DNA of 64,000 nucleotides from Kineosporia sp. R_H_3 (GCF_002198675.1 NZ_MWLL01000249.1:1-64000), one strand, 5' to 3'; positions 9,017 through 19,804 are shown, counted from the first letter of the stretch. The notes: generated by a model not told the origin, from the sequence alone. Translations and numbers: made by a program.

Positions 9017-10441
9017 TCAGAGCCCGAACCGTGCCACCGCGCGCATCTTGTTCACGGCGTCCAGCGCCGCGACCTTGTACGCCTCGGAGAGCGTCGGGTA
9101 GTTGAAGACGGTGTCGACGAGCTGGTCGACCGTCCCGTCGCAGGTCATGATCGCCTGGCCGAGGTGGACGAGCTCGGTGGCGTGCGAGCCGAAGACGTGG
9201 ACGCCGAGCAGCCGCCGGGAGTTCGTCGAGACGAGCAGCTTGAGCATCCCGTAGGAGTCGCCGATGATCTGGCCGCGCGCGAGCTCGCGGTACCTCGAGA
9301 TGCCGACCTCGTACGGCACCGACGTGCTCGTCAGCTCGTCCTCGGTCTGCCCGCAGTAGGAGATCTCGGGGATCGTGTAGATCCCGATCGGCTGCAGCGC
9401 CACCAAGGAGTTCGCCGGCTCCCCGCACGCGTGGTACGCCGCGAGCCGGCCCTGCTCCATCGACGTCGCGGCGAGCGCCGGGAAGCCGATGACGTCGCCG
9501 ACGGCGTAGATGTGCGGCACCGAGGTCTGGAACGACGGGCCGACCTGGATCCGGCCGCGCTTGTCGGCCGTGAGCCCCGCCTTCTCCAGGTCGAGCTCGT
9601 CGGTGGCGCCCTGCCGGCCGGCCGAGTACATGACGGCGTCCGCGGGGATCCGCTTGCCGCTCGCCAGCGTCGTCACCGTGCCGCGGTCGTTGGCGACGAC
9701 GCTCTCGACGGTCTCCCCGAACCGGAAGGTCACCGACAGGTCGCGCAGGTGGAACTTCAGCGCCTCCGTCACCTCGGAGTCGCAGAAGTCGAGCATCCGG
9801 TCCCGCTGCTCGACGACGGTGACCCGGCAGCCGAGGGCGGCGAACATCGACGCGTACTCGATGCCGATGACCCCCGCGCCGACGACGACGAGCGAGCGCG
9901 GGATCTCGTCGAGGTGGAGGATCCCGTCGCTGTCGAGGATCCGCCGGTCGTCGAACTGGATCGTCGGCGGGTGCGCCGGGCTCGTGCCGGTCGCGATGAC
10001 GATCCGGTCGGCGCTCACGAGCCGCTCGCCGTCGTGCTCGGCGCGGACGGCGACCGTGTGCGGGTCGACGAAGCGGCCCGTGCCGTGCACGAGGTCGACC
10101 CCGTTGCGGAAGAGCTGGGACCGGACGACCTCGATCTCCCGGCCGATGACGTGCTGGGTGCGCGCCGTGAGGTCGCCGATCGCGATGTCGTCCTTGACCC
10201 GGTAGTTCTGCCCGTACATCTCCCGCTGGTTGAGGCCGGTGAGGTACAGCACCGCCTCGCGCAGGGTCTTGCTCGGGATCGTGCCCGTGTTGATGCAGAC
10301 CCCGCCGACCATGGACCGGCGCTCGACGACCGCCGCCCGCCGTCCGAGCTTGGCGGCGGCGATGGCCGCCTTCTGCCCGCCGGGCCCGGACCCGAGCACG
10401 AGGAGGTCGTAGTCGTACGGGGACGAGGGCTGTGCTGGCAT
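9017..10441 (-). CDS. sthA: Soluble (Si-specific) NAD(P)+ transhydrogenase, copy 1
   Basis: A cytoplasmic FAD flavoprotein that moves reducing equivalents between NADPH and NAD+. It has the disulfide-reductase fold: FAD Rossmann motif [10 protein letters not shown] at residue ~17, second nucleotide site [20 protein letters not shown] motif [10 protein letters not shown] and the C-terminal dimer domain. The redox loop reads [14 protein letters not shown] with only one Cys. That separates SthA from lipoamide dehydrogenase, which has CxxxxC. Length is 474 aa. ATG 10439-10441 follows GGGGAG. About seven residues in eight match the second copy at 11874-13442. Confidence 0.92.
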   Translation of the reverse strand: MPAQPSSPYDYDLLVLGSGPGGQKAAIAAAKLGRRAAVVERRSMVGGVCINTGTIPSKTLREAVLYLTGLNQREMYGQNYRVKDDIAIGDLTARTQHVIGREIEVVRSQLFRNGVDLVHGTGRFVDPHTVAVRAEHDGERLVSADRIVIATGTSPAHPPTIQFDDRRILDSDGILHLDEIPRSLVVVGAGVIGIEYASMFAALGCRVTVVEQRDRMLDFCDSEVTEALKFHLRDLSVTFRFGETVESVVANDRGTVTTLASGKRIPADAVMYSAGRQGATDELDLEKAGLTADKRGRIQVGPSFQTSVPHIYAVGDVIGFPALAATSMEQGRLAAYHACGEPANSLVALQPIGIYTIPEISYCGQTEDELTSTSVPYEVGISRYRELARGQIIGDSYGMLKLLVSTNSRRLLGVHVFGSHATELVHLGQAIMTCDGTVDQLVDTVFNYPTLSEAYKVAALDAVNKMRAVARFGL

Positions 10442-10490
10442 CGCGACTCCCCGGGCAGGCGTGACGGCTGCGCCGATCGTACGCGCGGGG

Positions 10491-11864
10491 TCAGCCGGCG
10501 GGCGGTGCGCTCGAGGTCGGCGTCACGGCGTCGAACGCCCCGCCGCGGAACGCGTCGACGAACAGGCGGTGGTCGCGCCGCGCCCGGTCCGCGTAGAGCC
10601 GGCCGAACTCGACGAGCTCGGCGACGAACGTGTCGCCGCGGTCGCCGACCCCTTCCGCGACGGCGTGCTCGACGCTGAAGTCGACGATCTCCGAGTCGCT
10701 GTCGACGTCCGAGACGCAGTGGATCTTCGCGGTCGCGCGGCCGAGCTGCTCGACGACGGCGGCCACCTCGTCGGGCTCGGTGATGTCGTCCCACGCGAGG
10801 TCCTGCTCGTAGGGGGAGTACTCGGAGACGACGAACCCGACCGGCCCGGCACCGCGGACGTCGAGCTCGGTCCACCCGAGGAAGCGGTCTGCGTGCGCCT
10901 GGAGCGCGCGCTGCGAGAGCGCCGTCCGGTGCCCGTGGTGGTGGAAGCGGTGGTCCTCCCGGGCGGCCTGCGGGACGGCGAGCACCGGGGCCGCGACGTT
11001 GCCCTGCTTCATCGTGAGGATCACGTCGTTGTCGAGCGCCTGGGTGAAGCCCTCGATGAGGAACGAGTACGCGGGCAGCCCCGCGCTGCCGATCCCGAGC
11101 CCGCTCTTGCCGACGACGTCGAGCACGTCGAAGACGACGTCGTCGCGGCGGCCGTGGTCGGGCAGCGTCGCGCGGTAGGCGTCGAAGGCCGCACAGGCCG
11201 CCTCGCGCTCGCCGTCCTCGAGCCGCCGCACCCCGCGGCGCTCGGTGAAGCGCCGCCGGTAGCCGTCGACGACGGTCTCGGCGTCGAGCAGGCCGACCCG
11301 GGTACGCAGCTTGGCCCGGTGCAGCGCGTCGAGGACGGCACCCTGCGCCGTGCCGAGGGTCAGCGCCCACTCGGTGTCGTCCTCGACCTGCGTGTAGTGC
11401 CGCACCTGGTCGAGGTAGCCGCGTGCGTACCGCGCCGTGAGGTCGGCGATCGCGTCGTCGGGGAGCGCCTTGCGCAGCCCGAGCAGGGCCAGGCTGGCGG
11501 CGAACCGCTGCAGGTCCCACGTCCAGTGCCCGAGGTAGGCCTCGTCGAAGTCGTTGACGTCGAAGACGAGCCGGCCCCCGGAGTCGAGGTAGGTCCCGAA
11601 GTTCTCCGCGTGCAGGTCGCCCTGGATCCAGACCCGCGCCCCCTGCTCGGTGACCCACGGGTCGTCGGTGTCTGCGAGGTCCGCGTAGAACACCGTCGCG
11701 CTGCCGCGGTAGAAGGCGAACGGGTCGGCCGCCATCTTGCGGAACTTCACCCGGAACGCGTCCGGGTCGGCGTGCATGAGGTCCTCGAAGGCCGTCGTGA
11801 GGACGGTGACGAGGTGCTCGGTCCGGCTGTCGTCGTCCGTGCTGGTTGCTGCGTCCGGGATCAC
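10491..11864 (-). CDS. DUF2252 family protein
   Basis: Matches DUF2252 by its motifs: [20 protein letters not shown] near residue 40, [11 protein letters not shown] near residue 77 and [18 protein letters not shown] near residue 100. The GDLHxxN and D-x-ND-D pattern resembles the catalytic part of aminoglycoside-phosphotransferase-like kinases, so a kinase-like role is possible but unproven. Length is 457 aa, starting at GTG. It sits between the two transhydrogenase copies on the same strand, 10 nt after the upstream copy and 49 nt before the downstream one, so the three may form an operon. Confidence 0.88.
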   Translation of the reverse strand: MIPDAATSTDDDSRTEHLVTVLTTAFEDLMHADPDAFRVKFRKMAADPFAFYRGSATVFYADLADTDDPWVTEQGARVWIQGDLHAENFGTYLDSGGRLVFDVNDFDEAYLGHWTWDLQRFAASLALLGLRKALPDDAIADLTARYARGYLDQVRHYTQVEDDTEWALTLGTAQGAVLDALHRAKLRTRVGLLDAETVVDGYRRRFTERRGVRRLEDGEREAACAAFDAYRATLPDHGRRDDVVFDVLDVVGKSGLGIGSAGLPAYSFLIEGFTQALDNDVILTMKQGNVAAPVLAVPQAAREDHRFHHHGHRTALSQRALQAHADRFLGWTELDVRGAGPVGFVVSEYSPYEQDLAWDDITEPDEVAAVVEQLGRATAKIHCVSDVDSDSEIVDFSVEHAVAEGVGDRGDTFVAELVEFGRLYADRARRDHRLFVDAFRGGAFDAVTPTSSAPPAG

Positions 11865-11873
11865 CCGGTGACG

Positions 11874-13442
11874 TTAACCACGGACCTTGCGGGGTGCACG
11901 GGCGGACGGCGCGGTGCTCCTCGCCGAGCGGGGCGCGGGCACACGTGGCGTCGCGGCCACGGCGTCGGAGGGCGCGGCGGACGGTGCGGCGGACGGTGCG
12001 GCGGACGGTGCGACGGCCTTCGGTGTGACCGGCACGTCGAGCTGGGCGACGGCGCGCAGCTTGTTCACGGCGTCCAGCGCCGCGACCTTGTACGCCTCGG
12101 AGAGCGTCGGGTAGTTGAAGACGGTGTCGACGAGCTGGTCGACGGTGCCCCCGCAGGTCATGATCGCCTGCCCGAGGTGGACGAGCTCGGTGGCGTGCGA
12201 GCCGAAGACGTGGACGCCGAGCAGGTGCCGGGTGTGCGACGAGACGAGCAGCTTGAGCATGCCGTAGGAGTCGCCGATGATCTGGCCCCGGGCGAGCTCG
12301 CGGTACCGGGAGATGCCCACCTCGTAGGGCACGCGGCTGCCCGTGAGCTGCTCCTCGGTCTGCCCGCAGTAGGAGATCTCGGGGATCGTGTAGATCCCGA
12401 TCGGCTGCAGCGCGACGAGCGAGTTCACCGGTTCGCCGCACGCGTGGTAGGCCGCGAGCCGGCCCTGCTCCATCGACGTCGACGCGAGCGCCGGGAAGCC
12501 GATGACGTCGCCGACGGCGTAGATGTGCGGCACCGAGGTCTGGTACGTCGGGCCGACCTCGATCCGGCCGCGCCGGTCGGCGGTGAGCCCGGCCTTCGCC
12601 AGATCGAGCGCCTCGGTCGCGCCCTGCCGGCCGGCCGAGTACATGACCGCCTCGGCGGGGATGCGCTTGCCGCTCGCCAGCGTCGTCACGGTGCCCCGCG
12701 GGCTCGCCTCGACGCTCTCGACGCTCTCGCCGAACCGGAAGGTCACCGACAGGTCGCGCAGGTGGAACTTCAGCGACTCGGTGACCTCGGAGTCGCAGAA
12801 GTCGAGCATCCGGTCCCGCTGCTCGACGACGGTCACCTTGGTGCCGAGCGCGGCGAACATCGACGCGTACTCGATGCCGATGACCCCGGCGCCGACGACG
12901 ACCATCGACCGGGGGAGGACGTCGAGATGGAGGATCCCGTCGCTGTCGAGGATCCGCGGGTCGTCGAAGTCGATGTTCGCGGGCCGGGCGGGGCGGGTGC
13001 CGGTCGCGATGACGATGCGCTCGCCGCTCACCTGGCGGTGGGTGCCGTCGCCGGCGTCCACGAGCACGGTGTGCGGGTCGACGAACCGGGCGGAGCCGGG
13101 GACGAGGTCGACCCCGTTGCGGAAGAGCTGGGACCGGACGACCTCGATCTCGCGGCCGATGACGTGCTGCGTGCGGCCGAGCAGGTCGTCGACGGCGATG
13201 TCGTCCTTGACCCGGTAGTTCTGGCCGTAGAGCTCACGCATGTTGAGGCCCGTGAGGTAGAGCACCGCCTCGCGCAGGGTCTTGCTGGGGATCGTGCCGG
13301 TGTTGATGCACACCCCGCCGACCATGGAGCGGCGCTCGACGACGGCGGCCCGGCGGCCGAGCTTGGCCGCCGCGATGGCGGCCTTCTGCCCGCCCGGCCC
13401 GGAGCCGAGCACGAGCAGGTCGTAGTCGTGGTCGTGGTCCAC
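11874..13442 (-). CDS. sthA: Soluble NAD(P)+ transhydrogenase, copy 2, with low-complexity C-terminal tail
   Basis: A paralogue of the gene at 9017-10441 with the same FAD motif, single-Cys redox loop [17 protein letters not shown](P) site and dimer domain. GTG 13440-13442 follows GGAGG at 9 nt, so the longer in-frame N-terminus is rejected. It differs from copy 1 in having an extra ~55-residue C-terminal tail made of Ala, Pro, Ser and Arg. Part of the tail is encoded by a 12-bp tandem repeat. The N-terminus has a DHDHDYD stretch. Possible roles for two copies are dosage, heterodimers or different regulation. Confidence 0.9.
   Translation of the reverse strand: MDHDHDYDLLVLGSGPGGQKAAIAAAKLGRRAAVVERRSMVGGVCINTGTIPSKTLREAVLYLTGLNMRELYGQNYRVKDDIAVDDLLGRTQHVIGREIEVVRSQLFRNGVDLVPGSARFVDPHTVLVDAGDGTHRQVSGERIVIATGTRPARPANIDFDDPRILDSDGILHLDVLPRSMVVVGAGVIGIEYASMFAALGTKVTVVEQRDRMLDFCDSEVTESLKFHLRDLSVTFRFGESVESVEASPRGTVTTLASGKRIPAEAVMYSAGRQGATEALDLAKAGLTADRRGRIEVGPTYQTSVPHIYAVGDVIGFPALASTSMEQGRLAAYHACGEPVNSLVALQPIGIYTIPEISYCGQTEEQLTGSRVPYEVGISRYRELARGQIIGDSYGMLKLLVSSHTRHLLGVHVFGSHATELVHLGQAIMTCGGTVDQLVDTVFNYPTLSEAYKVAALDAVNKLRAVAQLDVPVTPKAVAPSAAPSAAPSAAPSDAVAATPRVPAPRSARSTAPSARAPRKVRG
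11974..12009. repeat. 12-bp tandem repeat x3 in the sthA copy 2 tail
   Basis: Three exact copies of GCGGCGGACGGT, read on the minus strand as Ala/Pro/Ser codons. Unit length is a multiple of 3, so copy-number changes keep the frame and alter only tail length. Confidence 0.85.
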
Positions 13443-13767
13443 GGTGCGGTTCCCTCCTGCGCCCGGGCGGGCGCCCGGTCCGTCCTTGTCATCGGCGCCC
13501 CGGTGGCCGGACCTGACCTCGGAGTGCCGTGTCGTCGCGGGACCGGGCCGGGATGCTGGAGAGGTCAACTACCTTGCATCGTTCTTGCGCGAAAAATTGC
13601 ACTGCAAACGCTTCCGCTTGCTCACCCGTTCGGGCTAACGTCATCGCCACACTGGGTGTCGATGTCGGACACACCACTCAGATCAGACGATCAAGGGTGA
13701 TCGGACTGTCGCTCCCGGTAATGGCCCTGCCGCCATAGTTCCGCCTCTGCGTACCGGGAGTCATCGC
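13443..13767. other. Divergent intergenic region (sthA copy 2 / amylopullulanase)
   Basis: This 325-nt gap holds the start regions of both flanking genes and is less GC-rich than its surroundings around 13560-13640. It contains the TTGC/GCAA motif cluster listed separately. GGGAG near 13757 is the ribosome binding site of the amylopullulanase. I see no convincing small gene here. Confidence 0.6.
13573..13621. promoter_or_regulatory. Putative LacI/MalR-type operator cluster upstream of the amylopullulanase gene
   Basis: CTTGC occurs at 13573, 13584 and 13617. A perfect palindrome TTGCACTGCAA lies at 13597-13607 and runs into GCAAACGCTTCC at 13604-13615. The last is close to the LacI-family operator core GCAAACGCTTGC, and CTTGCA repeats are known in actinobacterial amylase and maltose promoters. 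Control of the downstream gene by a maltose-type repressor is inferred from this. Confidence 0.5.
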
Positions 13768-16700
13768 ATGAGTGTGTTGTCACGCCATTTCTTGCGCGGC
13801 CGAGGCCGCCTCTCATTCATCGCCCTGGGGGTGTCGGCGGCGCTCGGCGTCACGCTGGCGCAGGCCGGGCCGGCGGCGGGACTGGGGAGCCCCGCCGCGG
13901 CGTCCGTGGCCGTCCCCCGCGCCGCCCTGGCCGCCGCCCCGACGAGCGTGACGCTCGTCGGCAGCCTCCAGAGCGAGCTCGGCTGCCCCGACGACTGGGC
14001 GCCGCCGTGCGAGGCGACGATGCTCGCCCCGGTCGCCGGCACGTCGACGTGGGAGCGGACCTTCACCGTCCCCGCCGGCACGTACGAGTACAAGGTCGCG
14101 ATCAACGGCGGCTGGGACGAGAACTACGGCACCGGCGGGGTCTCGAACGGGCCGAACTACCCGTTCGTGCTCGCCGGGCCGACGAAGGTCCGGTTCCGCT
14201 ACGACGCCGAGAGCCACCTCGTGACGCTCGCGCTGCCCGACCTGCCGGGCACGAGCGTCACCGCCGCCGACCGGGCGCTCGCCGGCCGCTCGCTGCGCGA
14301 CGACCTCACCCGTGAGCGCTTCTACTTCGTCATGACCGACCGCTTCGCCAACGGCTCGACCGCCAACGACCTGGGCGGCTACCCGGACGCGAAGACCGCG
14401 GGCCTCGACCCGACGCACAAGGGCTACTACCACGGCGGCGACCTGGCCGGCCTGACGTCGAAGCTCGACTACATCAAGGGCCTCGGGACGACGTCCATCT
14501 GGCTCACGCCGTCCTTCAAGAACAAGCCCGTGCAGGACAACAACGGTTTCCCGAGCGCCGGCTACCACGGCTACTGGATCACCGACTTCACCCAGATCGA
14601 CCCGCACATGGGGACGAACGCGGAGCTGAAGACGCTCATCGACCGGGCGCACGCCAAGGGGATGAAGGTCTTCTTCGACATCATCACCAACCACACCGCG
14701 GACGTCATCGACTACACCGAGAAGAAGTACGACTACGTCGACAAGGCGACCTCGCCGTACCAGGACGCGAGCGGGAAGGTGTTCGACGACAAGGCCTTCG
14801 CGGGCAAGGACACCTTCCCCGCGATGGACGCCGCGACGTCCTTCCCGTACACGCCGGTCTTCCCGACCGAGGCGGACAAGACCGTCAAGGTCCCGGCCTG
14901 GCTCAACGACCCGACGCTCTACCACAACCGCGGCAACAGCACCTTCGCCGGTGAGAGCAGCGAGTACGGCGACTTCTTCGGCCTCGACGACCTGTTCACC
15001 GAGAACCACACCGTCGTCAAGGGCATGGAGGACATCTACAACGCCTGGGTCGACTTCGGGGTCGACGGCTTCCGGATCGACACGACGAAGCACGTGAACA
15101 TGGAGTTCTGGCAGGACTTCATCCCCTCGATCCGCAAGGAGGCCGCGAACGTCGGCAACCCCGACTTCTTCGCCTTCGGCGAGGTCTTCGACGCCGACCC
15201 GCGGTTCACGTCCCGGTACTCGACGCAGGGCACGCTCCAGGCGACCCTCGACTTCCCGTTCCAGGCCAAGGCACAGGCGTTCGCCACGGGCAAGGAGACG
15301 ACCGGGCTGCGGGACGTCTTCGCGGCCGACGACTGGCACATCGACGCCGACGGCAACAACTACGCGGCGCCGACGTTCCTCGGCAACCACGACATGGGCC
15401 GGATCGGCAACTTCATCTCCACGGGCGTCCCCGGCATCACCGCCGACGAGACGCTGAAGCGGGACATGCTCGCGAACTCGCTCATGTTCACCAGCCGCGG
15501 CCAGCCCGTCGTCTACTACGGCGACGAGCAGGGCTTCGTCGGTGACGGCGGCGACCAGGACGCACGCCAGGACATGTTCCCGAGCAAGGTCGCCACGTAC
15601 AACGACGACGACCTCATCGGCACCGACGCGACGACCGCGCAGGACAACTTCGACACCAGGCACCCGCTCTACCGCTGGATCTCGGGCCTGGCGAAGCTCC
15701 GGGCGCAGCACCCCGCGCTCGCCGACGGCGCGCAGATCCACCGGTACTCCTCGGACGCCGCGGGGGTCTACGCGTTCAGCCGCGTGGACCGGGCGACCGG
15801 CCGGGAGTACGTCGTCGCCCTCAACAGCGCGACGACGGCGAGGACGGCGTCCTTCGCGACGTACGGCAAGGGCGGCGCGCAGTTCGACGGTCTCTTCGGT
15901 GGCGCCAAGCGGCTCGTCGCCGACCGGGAGGGCCGGGTCACCGTGACCGTCCCGCCGCTCACCGCCCTGGTGTGGAAGGCCGAGGCCGGGCTGCCGCGGC
16001 GCGCCGCCGCGCCGTCCGCGACCTGGGTCAGCCCCGCCCCCGGCGGCACGCTGTCGCCGGCCCCCGCCGCGAACCCGGCCGCCGGCCGCGTCGAGCTGCG
16101 GGTCGCGGTGCCGGAGAACGCCTTCAGCGAGGTGACCTACGCCTGGCGGGTCGCCGGCACCCAGGACTGGACGAAGCTCGGCACGGACGACAACGCGCCG
16201 TACCGGGTCATGCCCGACGCGAGCGGTCTCGCCAAGGGCACGGTCGTCGAGACCCGGGCCGTCGTCCGGGACGCGAGCGGCAACCTCTCGGCGTCGTCCT
16301 CGTTCGGCGTCGTCGGCGAGCCGTCCGGTGGGAGCACCGGTGGCGGCGGGCCGATCGACCCGGTCGTGCAGCCGGCCAACGTCAGCGTGCCCGGTGACCA
16401 CAACAGCGAGATGGGCTGCGCCGCCGACTGGGCGCCGGACTGCGACCAGGCCCAGCTGACCCGCGACCCCAAGGACGACGTCTGGAAGGGGACCTACACG
16501 ATCCCCGCGGGCGCCTACGCCTACAAGGCCGCGGTGAACAAGTCCTGGGACGAGAACTACGGGGTCGGTGCCGTCCCGAACGGCGGCAACATCTCCTACA
16601 CGAACCCCGGCACCGTGAGCTTCTACTACGACCACGGCACGCACTGGGTGACGAGCGACGCGCAGGGCCCGATCATCACCGCGCCCGGCTCGTTCCAGTC

Positions 16701-19671
16701 CGAGCTCGGCTGCCCGGCCGACTGGTCGCCGGACTGCATGCGCTCGTGGCTGCAGGACCCGGACGGCGACGGCACCTTCACCTTCCGGACCGACCGGATC
16801 CCGGCCGGCTCCTACGAGATGAAGGCCGCGCACGGCCTCGCGTGGACCGAGAACTACGGTGCCGGCGGGGTGAAGGACGGCGGGAACATCCCGTTCGCCG
16901 TCCCGGCCGACGGCACGATCATGACGTTCTCGTACGTGCTGTCGACGCACGTCCTCACCGTCACGGCCTCCAAGGCCGGCTCGGCGGCGGACCTGTCGAA
17001 GGCCAAGGCGCACTGGGTCGCCCGTGACCTCGTCGCGTGGCCGGCCGACCAGGTGCCGGACGTCGACCCGGGCACCCTCGGCTGGCGGCTGCACTGGTCG
17101 AAGGACGGCGGCCTCGGGCTCGACGCCGAGGCCGTCACCGGCGGCGAGTCCGCGGCGCTCACGTGGGACCCGAAGGGGCTGCCCGCGGCCGTCGTCGCGA
17201 AGTACCCGGCGCTCGAGGGGTACCTGGCGCTGCGGCTGCCCGACCGGGTCGCGCGGCAGGCGCCGTCGATCCTCACCGGGCAGGTCGCGGTCGGGCTCTA
17301 CGACGACCTCGGCGCCCTGCTCGACGCGTCGGGCGTCCAGGTGCCCGGGGTGCTCGACGACCTCTACGCCGGCAGGGCGACCGGTCAGCGGCTCGGCGTG
17401 ACCTTCGACGGGGCGGGGACGCCGTCCGCGGCCCCCACGTTCCGGCTGTGGGCGCCGACGGCGCAGGCCGCGACGCTCCTCGTCTGGCCCGCGGGCCGGG
17501 CGCTGAGCGCGGCACCGGTGCGGGTCCGGCCGGAGCTGTCGGCGGCCTCCGGCGTGTGGACCGCCGAGGGCGGGAAGGGCTGGCGCAACGCGCGGTACCT
17601 CTGGGAGGTCACCGTCTGGGCGCCGTCCGCGAAGAAGGTCGTGACGAACCGGGTCACCGACCCGTACTCGACGGGGCTGACGACCGGGTCGACGCACTCG
17701 GTCGCCGTCGACCTCGCGGACCCGGCCTTCCGGCCGGGGCCGTGGCGGACGGCGAAGGCACCGGCGCTGAAGCGGTCCGTGGACCAGACGATCTACGAGC
17801 TGCACGTGCGGGACTACTCGGTCGACGACGCGACGGTGCCGGCCGCGCACCGCGGCACGTACCTCGCGTTCGCCGACGAGGGCCTGGGCCGCAAGCACCT
17901 GCGCGAGCTCGCGAAGTCCGGGCTCACGACGGTGCACCTGCTCCCGACGTTCGACATCGCGACGATCGAGGAGGACCGCGCGAAGCAGGCCGCCCCGGAC
18001 TGCGACCTGCCGTCGCTGCCCGCCGACTCCGACGCGCAGCAGGCCTGCGTGGGCGCCGTCGCCGGCAAGGACGGCTACAACTGGGGCTACGACCCGTACC
18101 ACTGGTCGGTGCCCGAGGGCTCGTACGCGACCGACCCGGACGGCGGCGCCCGCGTCGCCGAGTTCCGCACCATGGTCGGCGCGCTGCACTCCGACGGGCT
18201 CCACGTCGTCCTCGACCAGGTGTTCAACCACACCGCCGAGGCCGGGCAGGGCGACCGCTCGGTCCTCGACAAGGTCGTGCCCGGCTACTACCACCGGCTC
18301 AACCCGAAGACCGGTGCGGTGGAGACCTCGACCTGCTGCCAGAACGTCGCGACCGAGCACGCCCTCGCGCAGAAGATGATGGTGGACTCCGTCGTCCGCT
18401 GGGCGCGGGACTACAAGGTCGACGGCTTCCGGTTCGACCTCATGGGTCACGCGTCGAAGGCGAACATGCTCGCCGTCCGCTCCGCGCTCGACGCCCTGAC
18501 GCCGGCGAAGGACGGCGTCGACGGGCGGAAGGTCTACGTCTACGGCGAGGGCTGGAACTTCGGCGAGGTCGCGAACGACGCGCTCTTCGTCCAGGCCCGG
18601 CAGGGCAACCTCGGCGGGACCGGGATCGGGACCTTCTCCGACCGGCTGCGGGACGGCGTCCGCGGCGGCGGGCCCTTCGACGAGGACCCGCGCAAGCAGG
18701 GCTTCGGCTCGGGGCTGTTCACCGACCCGAACGCCTCGCCGGCGAACGGCACCGCCGACGAGCAGAAGGCGACGCTCCTGCACGACCAGGACCTCGTGAA
18801 GCTCGGGATGGCCGGCAACCTGCGGGCGTTCACCTTCACCGACGCGACCGGGAAGACCGTGCGCGGCGACCAGGTGGACTACAACGGCTCGCCGGCCGGG
18901 TACGCCGACCAGCCCGACGAGGTCGTCACGTACGTCGACGCGCACGACAACGAGACCCTCTGGGACGCGCTGACGTACAAGCTGCCGCCCGCGACGCCGA
19001 TGGCCGACCGGGTGCGGATGAACACCGTGTCCATGGCGACCGTCGCGCTCGCCCAGACCCCGGCGTTCTTCCACGCGGGCTCGGACCTGCTCCGGAGCAA
19101 GTCGCTCGACCGGAACTCGTACGACTCGGGCGACTGGTTCAACCACCTCGGCTGGCCGGGCGGCGCGTCCGTCGACAACGGCTTCGGCCGCGGGCTGCCG
19201 CCCAAGGCGGACAACGAGTCGAAGTGGCCGTACGCGAAGCCGCTGCTCGGTGACCCGGCGCTGAAGCCGTCGGCGGCCGACGTCGCGACGGCGACGGCGG
19301 GTGCGCAGGACCTCCTGCGGCTGCGGTTCTCGAGCCCGCTGTTCCGGCTCGGGTCGGCGGACGAGATCACGAAGCGGGTGAGTTTCCCGCTCGGCGGCCC
19401 GGACCAGACCCCCGGCGTCGTCGTCATGCGGATCTCCGACACCGTGGGGACGGACCTCGACCCCACGGCGAAGAGCCTGCTCGTCGTCCTCAACGCCTCC
19501 CCGAAGGCGACGACCCAGACCGTGACCGACCTCGTGGGGGCGTCGCTGGCCCTCTCGCCGGTCCAGACGGCCGGGGCCGACCCGGTGGTCCGGACGACGT
19601 CCTGGGACGCCGCCGAGGGCGCGGTGACGGTGCCGGCCCGCACCGTCGCCGTCCTCGTCGAGCAGCAGTGA
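13768..19671 (+). CDS. Secreted bifunctional alpha-amylase / pullulanase (amylopullulanase)
   Basis: Degrades starch, glycogen and pullulan outside the cell by cutting alpha-1,4 and alpha-1,6 bonds. ATG 13768 begins a signal peptide (~residues 1-38). Domains in order: an X25-type starch-binding module near 61-155 (QSELGCPDDW); a GH13 alpha-amylase from ~185 with GFRID near 435, FGEVFD near 470 and GNHDM near 538; an Ig-like linker near 745-850; two more X25-type modules near 870 and 972; a pullulanase N-terminal domain from ~1080; CBM48 near 1225 (FRLWAPTA); a GH13_14 pullulanase core with YNWGYDP near 1437, DGFRFD near 1551, YGEGWNFG near 1591 and DAHDNETLW near 1722; and a C-terminal pullulanase domain. 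Both catalytic triads look intact. Length is 1967 aa, among the largest enzymes of its kind. Confidence 0.95.
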   Translation: MSVLSRHFLRGRGRLSFIALGVSAALGVTLAQAGPAAGLGSPAAASVAVPRAALAAAPTSVTLVGSLQSELGCPDDWAPPCEATMLAPVAGTSTWERTFTVPAGTYEYKVAINGGWDENYGTGGVSNGPNYPFVLAGPTKVRFRYDAESHLVTLALPDLPGTSVTAADRALAGRSLRDDLTRERFYFVMTDRFANGSTANDLGGYPDAKTAGLDPTHKGYYHGGDLAGLTSKLDYIKGLGTTSIWLTPSFKNKPVQDNNGFPSAGYHGYWITDFTQIDPHMGTNAELKTLIDRAHAKGMKVFFDIITNHTADVIDYTEKKYDYVDKATSPYQDASGKVFDDKAFAGKDTFPAMDAATSFPYTPVFPTEADKTVKVPAWLNDPTLYHNRGNSTFAGESSEYGDFFGLDDLFTENHTVVKGMEDIYNAWVDFGVDGFRIDTTKHVNMEFWQDFIPSIRKEAANVGNPDFFAFGEVFDADPRFTSRYSTQGTLQATLDFPFQAKAQAFATGKETTGLRDVFAADDWHIDADGNNYAAPTFLGNHDMGRIGNFISTGVPGITADETLKRDMLANSLMFTSRGQPVVYYGDEQGFVGDGGDQDARQDMFPSKVATYNDDDLIGTDATTAQDNFDTRHPLYRWISGLAKLRAQHPALADGAQIHRYSSDAAGVYAFSRVDRATGREYVVALNSATTARTASFATYGKGGAQFDGLFGGAKRLVADREGRVTVTVPPLTALVWKAEAGLPRRAAAPSATWVSPAPGGTLSPAPAANPAAGRVELRVAVPENAFSEVTYAWRVAGTQDWTKLGTDDNAPYRVMPDASGLAKGTVVETRAVVRDASGNLSASSSFGVVGEPSGGSTGGGGPIDPVVQPANVSVPGDHNSEMGCAADWAPDCDQAQLTRDPKDDVWKGTYTIPAGAYAYKAAVNKSWDENYGVGAVPNGGNISYTNPGTVSFYYDHGTHWVTSDAQGPIITAPGSFQSELGCPADWSPDCMRSWLQDPDGDGTFTFRTDRIPAGSYEMKAAHGLAWTENYGAGGVKDGGNIPFAVPADGTIMTFSYVLSTHVLTVTASKAGSAADLSKAKAHWVARDLVAWPADQVPDVDPGTLGWRLHWSKDGGLGLDAEAVTGGESAALTWDPKGLPAAVVAKYPALEGYLALRLPDRVARQAPSILTGQVAVGLYDDLGALLDASGVQVPGVLDDLYAGRATGQRLGVTFDGAGTPSAAPTFRLWAPTAQAATLLVWPAGRALSAAPVRVRPELSAASGVWTAEGGKGWRNARYLWEVTVWAPSAKKVVTNRVTDPYSTGLTTGSTHSVAVDLADPAFRPGPWRTAKAPALKRSVDQTIYELHVRDYSVDDATVPAAHRGTYLAFADEGLGRKHLRELAKSGLTTVHLLPTFDIATIEEDRAKQAAPDCDLPSLPADSDAQQACVGAVAGKDGYNWGYDPYHWSVPEGSYATDPDGGARVAEFRTMVGALHSDGLHVVLDQVFNHTAEAGQGDRSVLDKVVPGYYHRLNPKTGAVETSTCCQNVATEHALAQKMMVDSVVRWARDYKVDGFRFDLMGHASKANMLAVRSALDALTPAKDGVDGRKVYVYGEGWNFGEVANDALFVQARQGNLGGTGIGTFSDRLRDGVRGGGPFDEDPRKQGFGSGLFTDPNASPANGTADEQKATLLHDQDLVKLGMAGNLRAFTFTDATGKTVRGDQVDYNGSPAGYADQPDEVVTYVDAHDNETLWDALTYKLPPATPMADRVRMNTVSMATVALAQTPAFFHAGSDLLRSKSLDRNSYDSGDWFNHLGWPGGASVDNGFGRGLPPKADNESKWPYAKPLLGDPALKPSAADVATATAGAQDLLRLRFSSPLFRLGSADEITKRVSFPLGGPDQTPGVVVMRISDTVGTDLDPTAKSLLVVLNASPKATTQTVTDLVGASLALSPVQTAGADPVVRTTSWDAAEGAVTVPARTVAVLVEQQ

Positions 19672-19775
19672 CGGCGGCGGCGGGCAGGGTCCCGGCCGGA
19701 ATGGTCAGGAGCACTGCAGTTCATCGGCGAGAATAGGTGCCGAACGGGTGCCGGGGTGCCGTCGGAGGGCGCGTT

Positions 19776-19804
19776 TTGACCCCCCGTCGGCGCCCCGGTA
19801 ACCT
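19776..19804 (+). promoter_or_regulatory. rplM promoter
   Basis: TTGACC (19776-19781) and TAACCT (19799-19804) are separated by 17 nt, a good sigma-70-type promoter for the L13/S9 operon. Transcription would start near 19811. Confidence 0.75.

Noticed and set aside
13813-19146. 1777-codon minus-strand open frame opposite the amylopullulanase
   Set aside because: The Arg/Val/Gly/Asp-rich translation with no domain is the expected shadow of a GC-rich gene; the plus strand has full enzyme motifs.
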